Assembly (NCBI GenBank): GCA_024579835.1
Contig: CP102060.1
Location: 3,261,558-3,325,557, forward strand
DNA: 64,000 nt
Origin: Clostridiaceae bacterium HFYG-1003
GTDB lineage: Bacteria > Bacillota > Clostridia > Clostridiales > Clostridiaceae
Reading direction: 5' to 3'
Shown here: one piece after another, positions 34,386 through 43,521 of the stretch
Layout of the letters: every line of letters begins with the position of its first letter
Position numbering within the stretch: the stretch's first letter is position 1
Program-made: the position numbers and the translations under genes
Notes under the pieces: model-generated
What the model was told of the DNA's origin: nothing
Seen by the model: only the letters and a program-made list of their open reading frames with translations
Databases searched by the model: none

Positions 34386-35450
34386 ATGAAAAGAGTATTA
34401 GTAATCAATCCGGGATCAACATCCACCAAGATCGGGGTCTATGACGATGAGCAGCCGGTTCTGATCGAAACGCTGCGCCATTCCGCCGAAGAGATCGCTC
34501 AGTTCGCGAAAGTGGCGGACCAGTTTCATTTCCGAAAGGATGTCATCCTGAAGGTTCTGGAGAAGAACAATATGGATCTCAAGACACTCCATGGAGTGGT
34601 CGGCCGGGGCGGACTGTTCAAGTTCATCCCATCAGGCACCTATGCCGTCAATGATGAGATGGTCAAGGATGTGCTCAATCCCACCAAGGGCGAGCATGCC
34701 TCCAACCTGGGCTGTCTGATTGCCCGCGAAATCGGTGACGAGCTGGGCATTCCTTCCTTTATCGTGGATCCTGTAGTCGTGGATGAACTGGATCCCCTGG
34801 CAAGAATATCGGGAATGCCGGAGATTGAGCGGGTATCGATTTTCCATGCCCTCAATCAGAAGGCGGTAGCCCGGCGCTATGCCCATGCCATCGGCAAGGC
34901 GTATCAGGATCTGAACCTTATCGTGGTTCACCTGGGCGGGGGAGTATCCGTCGGCGCTCACGAACAGGGACGCGTCATCGATGTCAACAACGCACTGAAC
35001 GGGGAAGGACCTTACTCGCCCGAACGGGCCGGCGGACTGCCGGTGGCCGATCTGGTGAAGCTGTGCTACTCCGGCCAGTATACCCAGGAGGAGCTGCTGC
35101 GCCGGATCACCGGCCAGGGCGGCGTGGTCGCCTATCTTGGCACCAACAATATGATGGAAGTAGAAGAACGCATGGCAGCGGGCGACGAAAAGGCCAAACT
35201 GGTCTTTGAGGGAATGGCCTACCAGACCGTCAAGGAGATCGGTGCCTGCGCCTGTGTCCTCAAGGGGAAGGTGGATCAGATCATTCTGACCGGAGGCATC
35301 GCCTACTCCAAGCCAATGACGGACTATATCACCCAGCGGGTAAGCTTCATTGCCCCGGTCACCGTCTATCCGGGCGAAGATGAGCTCCTGGCCCTGGCTC
35401 AGGGCGGCCTGCGCGTCTTGAACGGAGAAGAGGAAGTCGCTGTCTACTAG
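34386..35450 (+). CDS. buk2: Butyrate kinase (second copy)
   Basis: 354 residues with the same family motifs as the first copy: VINPGSTSTKIGVY, VVGRGGLFKFIPSGTY, LIVVHLGGGVSVGAHEQ and IILTGGIAYSKPM. It has clearly diverged from the first kinase along its length, so this is an old duplication rather than a recent tandem copy. The two enzymes may prefer different chain lengths or branching. The symbol only marks it as the second copy. Confidence 0.92.
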   Translation: MKRVLVINPGSTSTKIGVYDDEQPVLIETLRHSAEEIAQFAKVADQFHFRKDVILKVLEKNNMDLKTLHGVVGRGGLFKFIPSGTYAVNDEMVKDVLNPTKGEHASNLGCLIAREIGDELGIPSFIVDPVVVDELDPLARISGMPEIERVSIFHALNQKAVARRYAHAIGKAYQDLNLIVVHLGGGVSVGAHEQGRVIDVNNALNGEGPYSPERAGGLPVADLVKLCYSGQYTQEELLRRITGQGGVVAYLGTNNMMEVEERMAAGDEKAKLVFEGMAYQTVKEIGACACVLKGKVDQIILTGGIAYSKPMTDYITQRVSFIAPVTVYPGEDELLALAQGGLRVLNGEEEVAVY

Positions 35451-35747
35451 ACCCTTTGCGAAAGAATTTCAATAAATACGCCGAACCCTCGGGAAATCCA
35501 AAAAGCCATTGGTATTTTTGTGAAAAATGTATTTATTGATTTTCTTTTTATCATGGATTGACAACCTTTACATTCCAACCTGATAACATTTGACCATCGC
35601 TGATGAACATTTGATTCAGGAAGCATATGGTATAATAAATATTAATAAAGAAATTATCTTTTTGATTTCAATCTCGAAATTAGTGAATTGATAATTTCTA
35701 TTGTAAAATTAGAATAGGTTAATAAACCGTACGGAAATGAGGTAGGA
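35451..35747 (+). promoter_or_regulatory. AT-rich promoter region of the Vor operon
   Basis: No gene. It contains TTGACA at 35558-35563 (with TGATAA 17 bp on) and a better extended -10, TGG-TATAAT, at 35628-35636. Two promoters are possible. It separates the buk-ptb-buk unit from the oxidoreductase unit. Confidence 0.5.
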
Positions 35748-36416
35748 ATGAAACGCATCAATCTGTTTACAGGCCATTTCGGAAGCGGAAAAACCGAAAT
35801 CGCCATCAACTATGCCAGGAAACTGAAGCAGGAAGGAATTGCCAAGGTCACCATTGTAGACCTGGACATTGTCAATCCGTACTTCTGCTCCAGGGATCTG
35901 GAAGATGAACTGAAGGAAGAGGGAATCCGCGTGATCTCCCAGGGCCGACACCTGGCCAATGCCGAACTGATGGTCGTTCCGGCAGAGGTTATGGCTGCCT
36001 TTCAGCAGAAGGACCATACGGTAATTTTTGATGTAGGCGGAGATGACATGGGTGCGACCGCTCTCGGCCAATACAACCGTTTCTTTCGGGAAGAAGACTA
36101 TGACATGTTCTTTGTCGTCAACATCAATCGCCCGCTGACCCGGGATCTGCCCGGCGTCAGGGAATATCTGGACGCCATTGAGCATTCATCGCGTCTGAAG
36201 GTATCCAAGCTGGTCAACAACACCAACCTGGGCACAGCTACTTCATTAAGCGACATACAGGCGGGAGAACAGCTGATTCGTCAGCTGTCGGAACAGACCG
36301 GCCTGCCTCATGCCTTTACGGCTGTGCGGCGGGATCTGGCCGAAGAAGCCCGCAGCGTTGTCGCCGGGGAAATGATTCCCATCGATATTACCATGAAGCC
36401 ACCGTGGGTGGATTAA
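35748..36416 (+). CDS. P-loop ATPase associated with 2-oxoacid:ferredoxin oxidoreductase
   Basis: 222 residues. A Walker A motif is at the N-terminus (TGHFGSGKTE), with DLDIVNPYFCSRDLE as a MinD/CobB-like switch region and VIFDVGGDDMGA as a Walker B-like strand. The protein looks like a SIMIBI-class GTPase or ATPase. It begins the operon with vorD, vorB, vorA and vorC, so a role in cofactor delivery or complex assembly is plausible, but no function is known to me. Confidence 0.78.
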   Translation: MKRINLFTGHFGSGKTEIAINYARKLKQEGIAKVTIVDLDIVNPYFCSRDLEDELKEEGIRVISQGRHLANAELMVVPAEVMAAFQQKDHTVIFDVGGDDMGATALGQYNRFFREEDYDMFFVVNINRPLTRDLPGVREYLDAIEHSSRLKVSKLVNNTNLGTATSLSDIQAGEQLIRQLSEQTGLPHAFTAVRRDLAEEARSVVAGEMIPIDITMKPPWVD

Positions 36417-36434
36417 TAAGGGGGGAAAGTAAAA

Positions 36435-36644
36435 ATGCCAAGAGTGAATTTCAGGGAAGATCGCTGCAAGGGTTGCGGTCACTGTGTGACGGTCTGTCCG
36501 GTGCACATTATATCCTTTGCTGACCGGCTCAACGACAAGGGATACAAGCCAGCCACCATCCGGCCGGAACTGATGGAACAGTGCATCGGCTGCACATCCT
36601 GTGCCCGCATGTGTCCGGATCTTTGTATTTCAGTGTATAAATAG
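36435..36644 (+). CDS. vorD: 2-oxoacid:ferredoxin oxidoreductase, ferredoxin-like delta subunit
   Basis: 69 residues with two [4Fe-4S] motifs, CKGCGHCVTVCP and CIGCTSCARMCPD. It passes electrons from the catalytic subunits to ferredoxin. AGGGGGGAAA precedes the ATG. First of four linked subunit genes. Confidence 0.92.
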   Translation: MPRVNFREDRCKGCGHCVTVCPVHIISFADRLNDKGYKPATIRPELMEQCIGCTSCARMCPDLCISVYK

Positions 36645-36656
36645 GGGGATAGCTAA

Positions 36657-37721
36657 ATGGGAGAAAAAGTACTAATTAAGGGAAATGAAGCCATTGGCGA
36701 GGCGGCGCTTCGTGCCGGCTGTCAGTGTTTCTTCGGATATCCGATCACACCGCAGACGGAAGTTGCGGCCTACATGGCAAAAAAGATGCCGAAAATGGGA
36801 CGGGTGTTCCTCCAGGCTGAATCTGAAGTAGCTGCCATCAACATGGTATACGGAGCCGGCGGCGCCGGAATCCGCGTCATGACGTCCTCCTCTTCCCCAG
36901 GAATCAGTTTGAAATCTGAGGGAATCTCATACATCGCCGGAGCCGAAGTGCCCTGCGTCATCATCAACATCGTCCGCGGCGGCCCGGGCCTTGGCTCGAT
37001 TCAGCCGGCACAGTCCGACTACAATCAGGCAACCCGCGGTCTGGGACACGGTGACTTCTTTGTTCCGGTCCTGGCACCGGCTTCGATTCAGGAAATGGTT
37101 GATTTCATCGGAGAAGCCTTCGATATGGCCGACCGTTACCGCACACCGGTCATGGTCATGGGCGACGGCATGCTGGGACAGATGATGGAACCCGTGGAAT
37201 TTGCGGATGTCGAAGAACGGGAACTGCCCGTGAAGGAATGGGCAGCCAACGGACTGGGCGATCGCAAGAAGCACAATGTCATCAACTCCCTCTTCCTGAA
37301 AGCGGATGAGCTGGAGAACCACAACATTCATCTGTTCAAGAAATTTGACGCCATCAAGGCCAATGAAGTTCGCTACGAACTCTACAACTGTGACGATGCC
37401 GACCTGATCCTGGTTGCCTACGGCACCACCGCCCGGATCTGCAAAAATGCGATCCGTCTGGCCGAAGCCGAAGGTCTCAAGATTGGTCTGGTCCGTCCCA
37501 TCACCTTATGGCCCTTCCCCTTTGAAGCATTCGAAAAGACTGTGAATTCCACAAAGCATGGCTTCCTCTCCGTTGAAATGTCCATGGGACAGATGGTGGA
37601 AGATGTCAAGCTGGCTGTCCTGGGCAGAAAACCGGTTGGCTTCTACGGCCGTGCCGGTGGAATGATCCCGACCCCGGACGCGATCCTTGAAAAAATCAAA
37701 GCAATGGTAGGAGGAAACTAA
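36657..37721 (+). CDS. vorB: 2-oxoacid:ferredoxin oxidoreductase, subunit VorB (alpha)
   Basis: 354 residues, the pyrimidine-binding and C-terminal domains of the complex. KGNEAIGEAALRAGC, FFGYPITPQTEVAAYMA, AESEVAAINMVYGAGGAG and RVMTSSSSPGISL are conserved. This subclass is named 3-methyl-2-oxobutanoate dehydrogenase VorB, although 2-oxoglutarate enzymes are close. The neighbouring acyl-phosphate kinases favour branched-chain 2-oxoacids as substrates. That is an inference. Confidence 0.9.
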   Translation: MGEKVLIKGNEAIGEAALRAGCQCFFGYPITPQTEVAAYMAKKMPKMGRVFLQAESEVAAINMVYGAGGAGIRVMTSSSSPGISLKSEGISYIAGAEVPCVIINIVRGGPGLGSIQPAQSDYNQATRGLGHGDFFVPVLAPASIQEMVDFIGEAFDMADRYRTPVMVMGDGMLGQMMEPVEFADVEERELPVKEWAANGLGDRKKHNVINSLFLKADELENHNIHLFKKFDAIKANEVRYELYNCDDADLILVAYGTTARICKNAIRLAEAEGLKIGLVRPITLWPFPFEAFEKTVNSTKHGFLSVEMSMGQMVEDVKLAVLGRKPVGFYGRAGGMIPTPDAILEKIKAMVGGN

Positions 37722-37722
37722 G

Positions 37723-38502
37723 ATGCAGATGGAAAAACAAGAAGTGAAAGTGCTCTTCCAGCCTACCAAAGCTCTGCTTGACGTACCGACCCACTACTGT
37801 CCGGGCTGTACGCACGGCCTGATCCACCGCCTGGTGGGAGAAGTTCTGGAAGAACTGAACATCATCGAAAAGACCGTCGGAGTCGCTCCGGTCGGCTGCT
37901 CGGTTCTGGCTTACGACTATTTCGCCTGTGACATGTTCGAAGCGGCCCACGGCCGTGCTCCGGCAGTCGCCACCGGCATCAAGCGCTCCCTGCCGGATCG
38001 CGTGGTCTTCACGTATCAGGGAGACGGCGACATTGCGGCCATCGGAACAGCGGAAGCCGTTCACGCGGCAGCCCGCGGCGAGCAGATCGTTACCATCTTT
38101 GTCAACAACTGCATCTACGGCATGACCGGCGGCCAGATGGCTCCGACGACTCTGCCCGGTCAGGTGACGGAGACTTCACCCTATGGCCGCGACACAGCGA
38201 CGCAGGGCTTCCCGATCCGTTTCTCCGAAATGATCGCTCAGCTCGAAGGAGCTCATTACGTTGAACGTGTCTCGGTTGACACGGTGCCCAACGTGGCAAA
38301 AACCAAGCGTGCCATCAAGAAGGCCTTCCAGAATGCCATTGCCGGCAAGGGCTATAACCTTGTTGAGGTTCTGTCGATCTGTCCCACCAACTGGGGATTG
38401 AATCCGCAGGAGTCCATGGACTGGCTGAGAAACAACATGATTCCATTCTACGAACTGGGCGTGAAAAAAGACAAAGATGCCCAGGTGAAGGAGGCGAAAT
38501 AA
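37723..38502 (+). CDS. vorA: 2-oxoacid:ferredoxin oxidoreductase, TPP-binding beta subunit
   Basis: 259 residues. The thiamine diphosphate motif runs from YQGDGDIAAIG to NNCIYGMTGGQ. Cys residues in THYCPGCTHG are typical of this chain. It carries out decarboxylation of the 2-oxoacid. GTAGGAGG precedes the ATG. The stop abuts the vorC start. Confidence 0.9.
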   Translation: MQMEKQEVKVLFQPTKALLDVPTHYCPGCTHGLIHRLVGEVLEELNIIEKTVGVAPVGCSVLAYDYFACDMFEAAHGRAPAVATGIKRSLPDRVVFTYQGDGDIAAIGTAEAVHAAARGEQIVTIFVNNCIYGMTGGQMAPTTLPGQVTETSPYGRDTATQGFPIRFSEMIAQLEGAHYVERVSVDTVPNVAKTKRAIKKAFQNAIAGKGYNLVEVLSICPTNWGLNPQESMDWLRNNMIPFYELGVKKDKDAQVKEAK

Positions 38503-39033
38503 ATGGCACAGCAGGAAATCATATTTGCCGGCTTCGGCGGACAGGGCATCCTGTCCATGGGGAAATTCCTTGCCTACGCGGGAATGGATGAAAATATGAA
38601 GGTCACCTGGTGTCCGTCCTACGGCCCGGAAATGCGCGGGGGAACAGCCAACTGTTCCGTGATCCTGTCCACCGATGAGATCGGCTCCCCGGTTGTTACC
38701 AGCCCGGACACGGTCATTGTCATGAACCGGCCTTCCTTCGACAAGTTTGAGCCCACTGTCAAACCGGGTGGTCTTCTGATCATGGACGCAGACCTGATTC
38801 CGGATGAGTCCCTGCGGACGGATATCCGGGTGATCCGGATCCCATCCCAGACCATCGCTCAGGAAATCGGCTCCAAGACCATTGCCAACATGGTGCTTCT
38901 GGGCGCCCTGGTGAAAAATACAGGAATTGTCCCAACCGAAGCGCTGCTGAAATCTCTGAAGGAACATGGAAAAGAGAAGTTCTATGCCGCCAATGAGAAG
39001 GCAATTCAGAGCGGAATGGGATTCACCGTATAA
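38503..39033 (+). CDS. vorC: 2-oxoacid:ferredoxin oxidoreductase, gamma subunit
   Basis: A 176-residue gamma domain that binds CoA: EIIFAGFGGQGILSMGKFLA at the start, then YGPEMRGGTANCSVILS and NMVLLGALVKNTG. It completes the four-subunit set D-B-A-C. AAGGAGG lies upstream, within the vorA end. Confidence 0.92.
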   Translation: MAQQEIIFAGFGGQGILSMGKFLAYAGMDENMKVTWCPSYGPEMRGGTANCSVILSTDEIGSPVVTSPDTVIVMNRPSFDKFEPTVKPGGLLIMDADLIPDESLRTDIRVIRIPSQTIAQEIGSKTIANMVLLGALVKNTGIVPTEALLKSLKEHGKEKFYAANEKAIQSGMGFTV

Positions 39034-39567
39034 AATAGCCGCCCAGGCTGTTATCCAAAGAATATATATTTATTAGTTATATCAGCACTCAGTCCGATTT
39101 AAGGATCGGATCTGGGTGCTTTCTTTGCATTAATATGCAGAAAATAATGAGATATGCAATAAAATATTCAATGAAGTGGTGGATGATTAACCACTTGGCA
39201 ATGATGAATGGAAGTCTATGAAAATAACGTGGATTTGTGCCGTAATAATTATAAATACCCAAAATAAATGAACTAAATTTTAAAAGAGCTCATTTTTCAA
39301 TTGTGAACTGCGTTCATAAAATTAACTTGACCATTAACAGTTTGTACAAAATTAAACCGATTGAACCCCCCTAATTTTATAGTTTTTCATTTTAGGGCTC
39401 ATTATTTAACGAATTGCCGTTAATTGATTATAGAATTAGAAACATGATTTGAGTAAACGATACGATATTGTGAATACCGCAATGTCATTTTGACTTTTAA
39501 GGGCGCTAATGCAATAATAAGCCTATCGATTCGACAACTCACTGTACTGGCTAAGGGGGAAGATTTA
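39034..39567. other. AT-rich spacer upstream of the peptide transporter
   Basis: No gene found. It holds the Vor-operon terminator (39084-39125), a palindrome TTTGTACAAA at 39341-39350 and a TTGACC box at 39327-39332 without a clear -10. It is long enough for complex control of the opp operon. Confidence 0.5.
39084..39125 (+). terminator. Terminator of the Vor operon
   Basis: AGCACTCAG pairs with CTGGGTGCT, with an inner CCGAT/ATCGG stem, followed by TTCTTTG. Confidence 0.7.
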
Positions 39568-40497
39568 ATGTCCAAGTACATCATCAAGCGACTGATCATG
39601 AGTCTGATCACGATCTGGCTCATCATTACCCTGGTATTTTTCCTGATGCGACTGATGCCGGGCAGTCCGTTCACCAGTGAACGGAATGTACCGCCACAGG
39701 TTCTGGAAAATATGAAAGCGCAGTTCGGCATGGACAAGCCATTGCTCGAACAATACTTCATGTACATGAAAGGCCTGTTGCAGGGCAACCTGGGTCCCAT
39801 GCTCAAGAAACCGGGCCGCATGGTCTCCGACTACATCGCCTATCTGTTCCCGGCTTCCGCCAAACTCGGTGCGGTGGCAGTCATTCTGGCCATGGTCATG
39901 GGCATGCTGCTGGGCATCCTGGCTGCCTTTAATCAGGGCAAGATCATTGACCGTATCGTCATGATCATCGCCACGGTGGGAATCTCGGTTCCGGGATTTG
40001 TACTGGCCTCTCTGCTGCTCCTGTTCATCGGCCTGAAACTGGATCTGCTGCCCGTCACGGGCCTCAGTTCCTGGAAGCATTACATCCTGCCTTCCATTGC
40101 TCTGGCGGGCTATCCCATCGCCTTTATCGCCCGGCTGACGCGATCCCGACTCTTGGACGTCATTAAGGCGGACTACATCCGGACGGCCCGGGCCAAGGGA
40201 ATTCAGGACAGCAAGGTCATCTGGAAACACGCCTTGCGCAATACCCTGATCCCGGTAGTAACCTATGTCGGACCCCTGGTGGCCGGCGTTCTGACCGGAT
40301 CCTTCGCGATTGAGGGAATCTTCTCGATCCCGGGTCTGGGCCGTGAATTCGTTTCGGCGATTCAGCAGCGTGACTACACCATGCTGCAGGGCGTCATCAT
40401 CTTCTACGCGACCTTCCTGATCCTCCTGAATTTCTTCACGGATATTCTGTACGTCGTCATTGATCCGCGGATCAAGCTTGACGGATCGGAGGCCTGA
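39568..40497 (+). CDS. oppB: Peptide ABC transporter permease (OppB/DppB type)
   Basis: 309 residues with six hydrophobic segments, starting MSKYIIKRLIMSLITIWLII as in DppB. The cytoplasmic EAA loop is DYIRTARAKGIQDSKVIWKHALRN. IEGIFSIPGLGREFVSAI and DPRIKLD end the protein. AAGGGGGA precedes the ATG chosen here. The frame extends upstream to 39490 without a ribosome site. Confidence 0.92.
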   Translation: MSKYIIKRLIMSLITIWLIITLVFFLMRLMPGSPFTSERNVPPQVLENMKAQFGMDKPLLEQYFMYMKGLLQGNLGPMLKKPGRMVSDYIAYLFPASAKLGAVAVILAMVMGMLLGILAAFNQGKIIDRIVMIIATVGISVPGFVLASLLLLFIGLKLDLLPVTGLSSWKHYILPSIALAGYPIAFIARLTRSRLLDVIKADYIRTARAKGIQDSKVIWKHALRNTLIPVVTYVGPLVAGVLTGSFAIEGIFSIPGLGREFVSAIQQRDYTMLQGVIIFYATFLILLNFFTDILYVVIDPRIKLDGSEA

Positions 40498-40499
40498 TC

Positions 40500-41453
40500 G
40501 TGAGTAACTTACATGCAGATTATGTGATTGACAATCTCAACGCGGACGCTTTTGACCGCATCCAGGGCAAAAGCCTGGATGCCGAAGAAATCCTTCGTCC
40601 GGCGACGACCTACTGGCAGGATTCCTGGCGGCGGTTCAAGGGCAACAAACTGGCTCTGCTCAGTCTCCTGTTTATCATTATTGCCAGCATCTCGGCGTTT
40701 CTCGTACCGATCCTGTCAAAGTATGACATCGCTACGGTGGATTTCTCCATCATGAACCTGTCGCCCAATGCGGAGCACTGGTTCGGAACGGACTTCTACG
40801 GCCGCGATATCTTCGTCCGGGTTCTCTATGGCATGCGGATCTCTCTGGTCATTGCCTTCGCGGCTACGATCCTGAACCTGGTCATCGGTGTCCTCTACGG
40901 CGCCATCGCCGGTTTTGCCGGTGGTCGAATCGATGCTCTGATGATGCGGTTTGTCGATATCCTGTACTCCGTGCCCATGCAGATCTATGTCATTCTGATC
41001 ATGGTGGCCATGGGGGACAACAAGGCAGGCATCCTGCCCATCGTCATCGCGCTGGGCGTTGCGTCCTGGCTGTCCATGGCGCGGATTGTCCGCGGTGAAA
41101 CCATGCAGCTGAAGGAATCGGAATTTGTTCTGGCGGCCAAGACGCTTGGCGCCACCAACCAGCGAATCCTGTTCAAGCACCTGCTGCCCAACGCCATGTC
41201 ATCCATTATCGTAACGGCGACACTCTTGATCCCGTCCGCCATCTTTACGGAGTCCTTCCTGTCCTACATCGGAATCGGAATTTCTCCCCCAGAGGCCTCC
41301 CTGGGTACCCTGGTATCCGAAGCGATGCAGATCTACCAGCAGCAGCCCTATCAGCTGATTATTCCGGCCTTGGCCATTTCATTGATTATCTTTGCTTTCA
41401 ACTTACTGGGTGACGGATTGCGCGACGCCCTGGATCCGAAAATGTCACGTTAG
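40500..41453 (+). CDS. oppC: Peptide ABC transporter permease (OppC/DppC type)
   Basis: 317 residues, GTG start two bases after the oppB stop, with GGAGGCC upstream. The typical N-terminal WRRFKGNKLALLSLLFI, HWFGTDFYGRDIFVRVLYGMRISL, and the EAA loop ESEFVLAAKTLGATNQRILFKHLLPN are present. It forms the channel together with OppB. Confidence 0.92.
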   Translation: MSNLHADYVIDNLNADAFDRIQGKSLDAEEILRPATTYWQDSWRRFKGNKLALLSLLFIIIASISAFLVPILSKYDIATVDFSIMNLSPNAEHWFGTDFYGRDIFVRVLYGMRISLVIAFAATILNLVIGVLYGAIAGFAGGRIDALMMRFVDILYSVPMQIYVILIMVAMGDNKAGILPIVIALGVASWLSMARIVRGETMQLKESEFVLAAKTLGATNQRILFKHLLPNAMSSIIVTATLLIPSAIFTESFLSYIGIGISPPEASLGTLVSEAMQIYQQQPYQLIIPALAISLIIFAFNLLGDGLRDALDPKMSR

Positions 41454-41462
41454 GAGGGACAG

Positions 41463-42479
41463 ATGATGGGAAATTTACTTGAAATCAGAAACCTCCATAC
41501 GAACTTCTATATCCATGCCGGCACCGTCCAGGCGATCCGCGGAGTGGATATCGACCTGAACCGCGGCGAGGCCATAGGCATCGTAGGCGAGTCGGGTTCC
41601 GGAAAATCGGTGACCATGATGAGCGTCATGCGTCTTCTGGACGCCAACGGCAAAGTGACCGAAGGCAGCATCAAGTTTGACGGCAAGGAGCTGACCAAGC
41701 TCAGCAATGAGGAAATTCGAAAAATCCGGGGTAATGAGATCGGCATGATCTTCCAGGACCCCATGACCAGCCTGAATCCGGTGTACTCCATCGGCTATCA
41801 GCTGACGGAACCGCTCATGGAGCATCGCGGCATGAGCAAAGCCGAGGCCCGCAAAGTGGCCATTGAAATGATGAAGAAAGTCGGGATCCCCAGCCCTGAA
41901 AAGCGGCTGAAGCAGTATCCCCATGAATTCTCCGGCGGAATGCGCCAGCGCGTCATGATCGCCATGGCCCTGATCTGCGAACCGAAGCTGATCATCGCCG
42001 ACGAACCGACGACGGCACTGGATGTAACCATCCAGGCGCAGATCCTGGAGCTGATGAAAAAGCTCAAGGAAGAAACCGGCACCTCGATCATTCTGATTAC
42101 CCATGACCTGGGCGTCGTAGCCGACGTGTGCAGCCGCATCAATGTCATGTACGGCGGCACCCTGGTGGAAAAAGGCTCAGTCGATGATATCTTCTACCGG
42201 CCTCATCACCCCTATACGGTGGGCCTGCTCAATTCAGTGCCTAATCCCAAGGCCGGCTCCAAGGAAAAGCTGATTCCCATCGAGGGAACCCCGCCGGACC
42301 TGATCAAGCCCCCCGCGGGCTGCCCCTTTGCTGCCCGCTGCTCTCACACCATGAACATCTGCCTGACCAAGCGGCCTCCGCTGTTCCCGGTGGGGGATGC
42401 CCATGAAGCAGCCTGCTGGCTCAACCATGCCAATGCACCCAAAGTCGAGCTCAGAGGAGGTGAGGACAATGGAAAATAA
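41463..42479 (+). CDS. oppD: Peptide ABC transporter ATP-binding protein (OppD/DppD type)
   Basis: 338 residues. Walker A GESGSGKS, Q-loop MIFQDPMTSLNP, signature FSGGMRQRVMIAMAL, Walker B LIIADEPTTALDV. The C-terminal oligopeptide extension contains PPAGCPFAARCSHTMNIC, often part of an Fe-S or Cys cluster. AGGAGGGA precedes two adjacent ATG codons, of which the first is used here. Confidence 0.93.
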   Translation: MMGNLLEIRNLHTNFYIHAGTVQAIRGVDIDLNRGEAIGIVGESGSGKSVTMMSVMRLLDANGKVTEGSIKFDGKELTKLSNEEIRKIRGNEIGMIFQDPMTSLNPVYSIGYQLTEPLMEHRGMSKAEARKVAIEMMKKVGIPSPEKRLKQYPHEFSGGMRQRVMIAMALICEPKLIIADEPTTALDVTIQAQILELMKKLKEETGTSIILITHDLGVVADVCSRINVMYGGTLVEKGSVDDIFYRPHHPYTVGLLNSVPNPKAGSKEKLIPIEGTPPDLIKPPAGCPFAARCSHTMNICLTKRPPLFPVGDAHEAACWLNHANAPKVELRGGEDNGK

Positions 42480-43521
42480 ACCGAACGTCCCGACCGCCTC
42501 AGCGACGGATGATGTCATGCTGGAAGTCCAGGAGCTGTGCAAGTACTTCCCTGTGAAAACCGGAATCTTCAATGCCAAGGACACCTTCGTCAAAGCCGTG
42601 GATAAAGTTTCCTTCAAGATCCGCCGCGGCAAGACCCTGGGTCTGGTCGGCGAATCCGGCTGCGGCAAAACCACCGCCGGCCGGACCATCATCAAGCTGT
42701 ACAAGCCGACCTCCGGCCGAATCATCTTCGACGGCAAGGATATCACCGACTACAGCCAGAAGCAGATGGAACCGATCCGCCGGGAAATGCAGATGATCTT
42801 CCAGGATCCTTACGCATCCCTCAATCCCCGGATGACCGTCGGTGACATCATCGGCGAATCCATCGACATCCATAAGATCATGAAGGGCCCTCAGCGCAAG
42901 GAGCGCATTGAATATCTCCTGCGCAAAGTCGGCTTAAACAAGGAACATATCAACCGCTATCCTCATGAATTCTCCGGCGGTCAGCGCCAGCGCATCGGAA
43001 TTGCCCGGGCTCTGGCAGTGGAACCTAAGCTCATCGTCTGCGACGAGCCCATCTCCGCTCTGGATGTATCCATCCAGGCTCAGATCATCAACATGCTGGA
43101 AGAGCTGCAGGAAGAATTAGGTCTGACCTACTTGTTCATCGCCCACGATCTGTCCATGGTCAAGCATATCTCCGATGACATCGGAGTCATGTATCTTGGT
43201 CAGCTGGTGGAAGTAGGTGAAGCAACTAATGTATATGACACCCCAATGCACCCCTACACCAAAGCACTGCTGTCCGCCGTTCCGATTCCGGATCCCGAAA
43301 CGACCCGGAAGCACCAGCGGATCGTGCTGCAGGGCGAACTGCCGTCACCCATCAACCCTCCTTCCGGATGTCATTTCCGGACCAGATGCCCCCATGCCAT
43401 GGAGATCTGCGCCAAGGAACAGCCGCTGCTTCTGGAAGTGAAAGGCACGGGCCGCGATGTGGCCTGCCACCTTTACCGTGACCAACAAGACTACGCAAAG
43501 AACAACAAGGAGGAAGTTTAA
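42469..43521 (+). CDS. oppF: Peptide ABC transporter ATP-binding protein (OppF/DppF type)
   Basis: 350 residues. Walker A GESGCGKT, MIFQDPYASLNPRMTV, signature FSGGQRQRIGIARAL and Walker B LIVCDEPISALDVS. The C-terminal Cys motif is SGCHFRTRCPHAMEIC. AGAGGAGG precedes this ATG inside the end of oppD (11-base overlap). Upstream in-frame ATGs are not used. Confidence 0.93.
   Translation: MENKPNVPTASATDDVMLEVQELCKYFPVKTGIFNAKDTFVKAVDKVSFKIRRGKTLGLVGESGCGKTTAGRTIIKLYKPTSGRIIFDGKDITDYSQKQMEPIRREMQMIFQDPYASLNPRMTVGDIIGESIDIHKIMKGPQRKERIEYLLRKVGLNKEHINRYPHEFSGGQRQRIGIARALAVEPKLIVCDEPISALDVSIQAQIINMLEELQEELGLTYLFIAHDLSMVKHISDDIGVMYLGQLVEVGEATNVYDTPMHPYTKALLSAVPIPDPETTRKHQRIVLQGELPSPINPPSGCHFRTRCPHAMEICAKEQPLLLEVKGTGRDVACHLYRDQQDYAKNNKEEV

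Noticed and set aside
39153-39165. TGCAATAAAATA as a third copy of the ECF promoter motif
   Set aside because: The 13-mer match is incomplete and there is no GTTA at the required distance.
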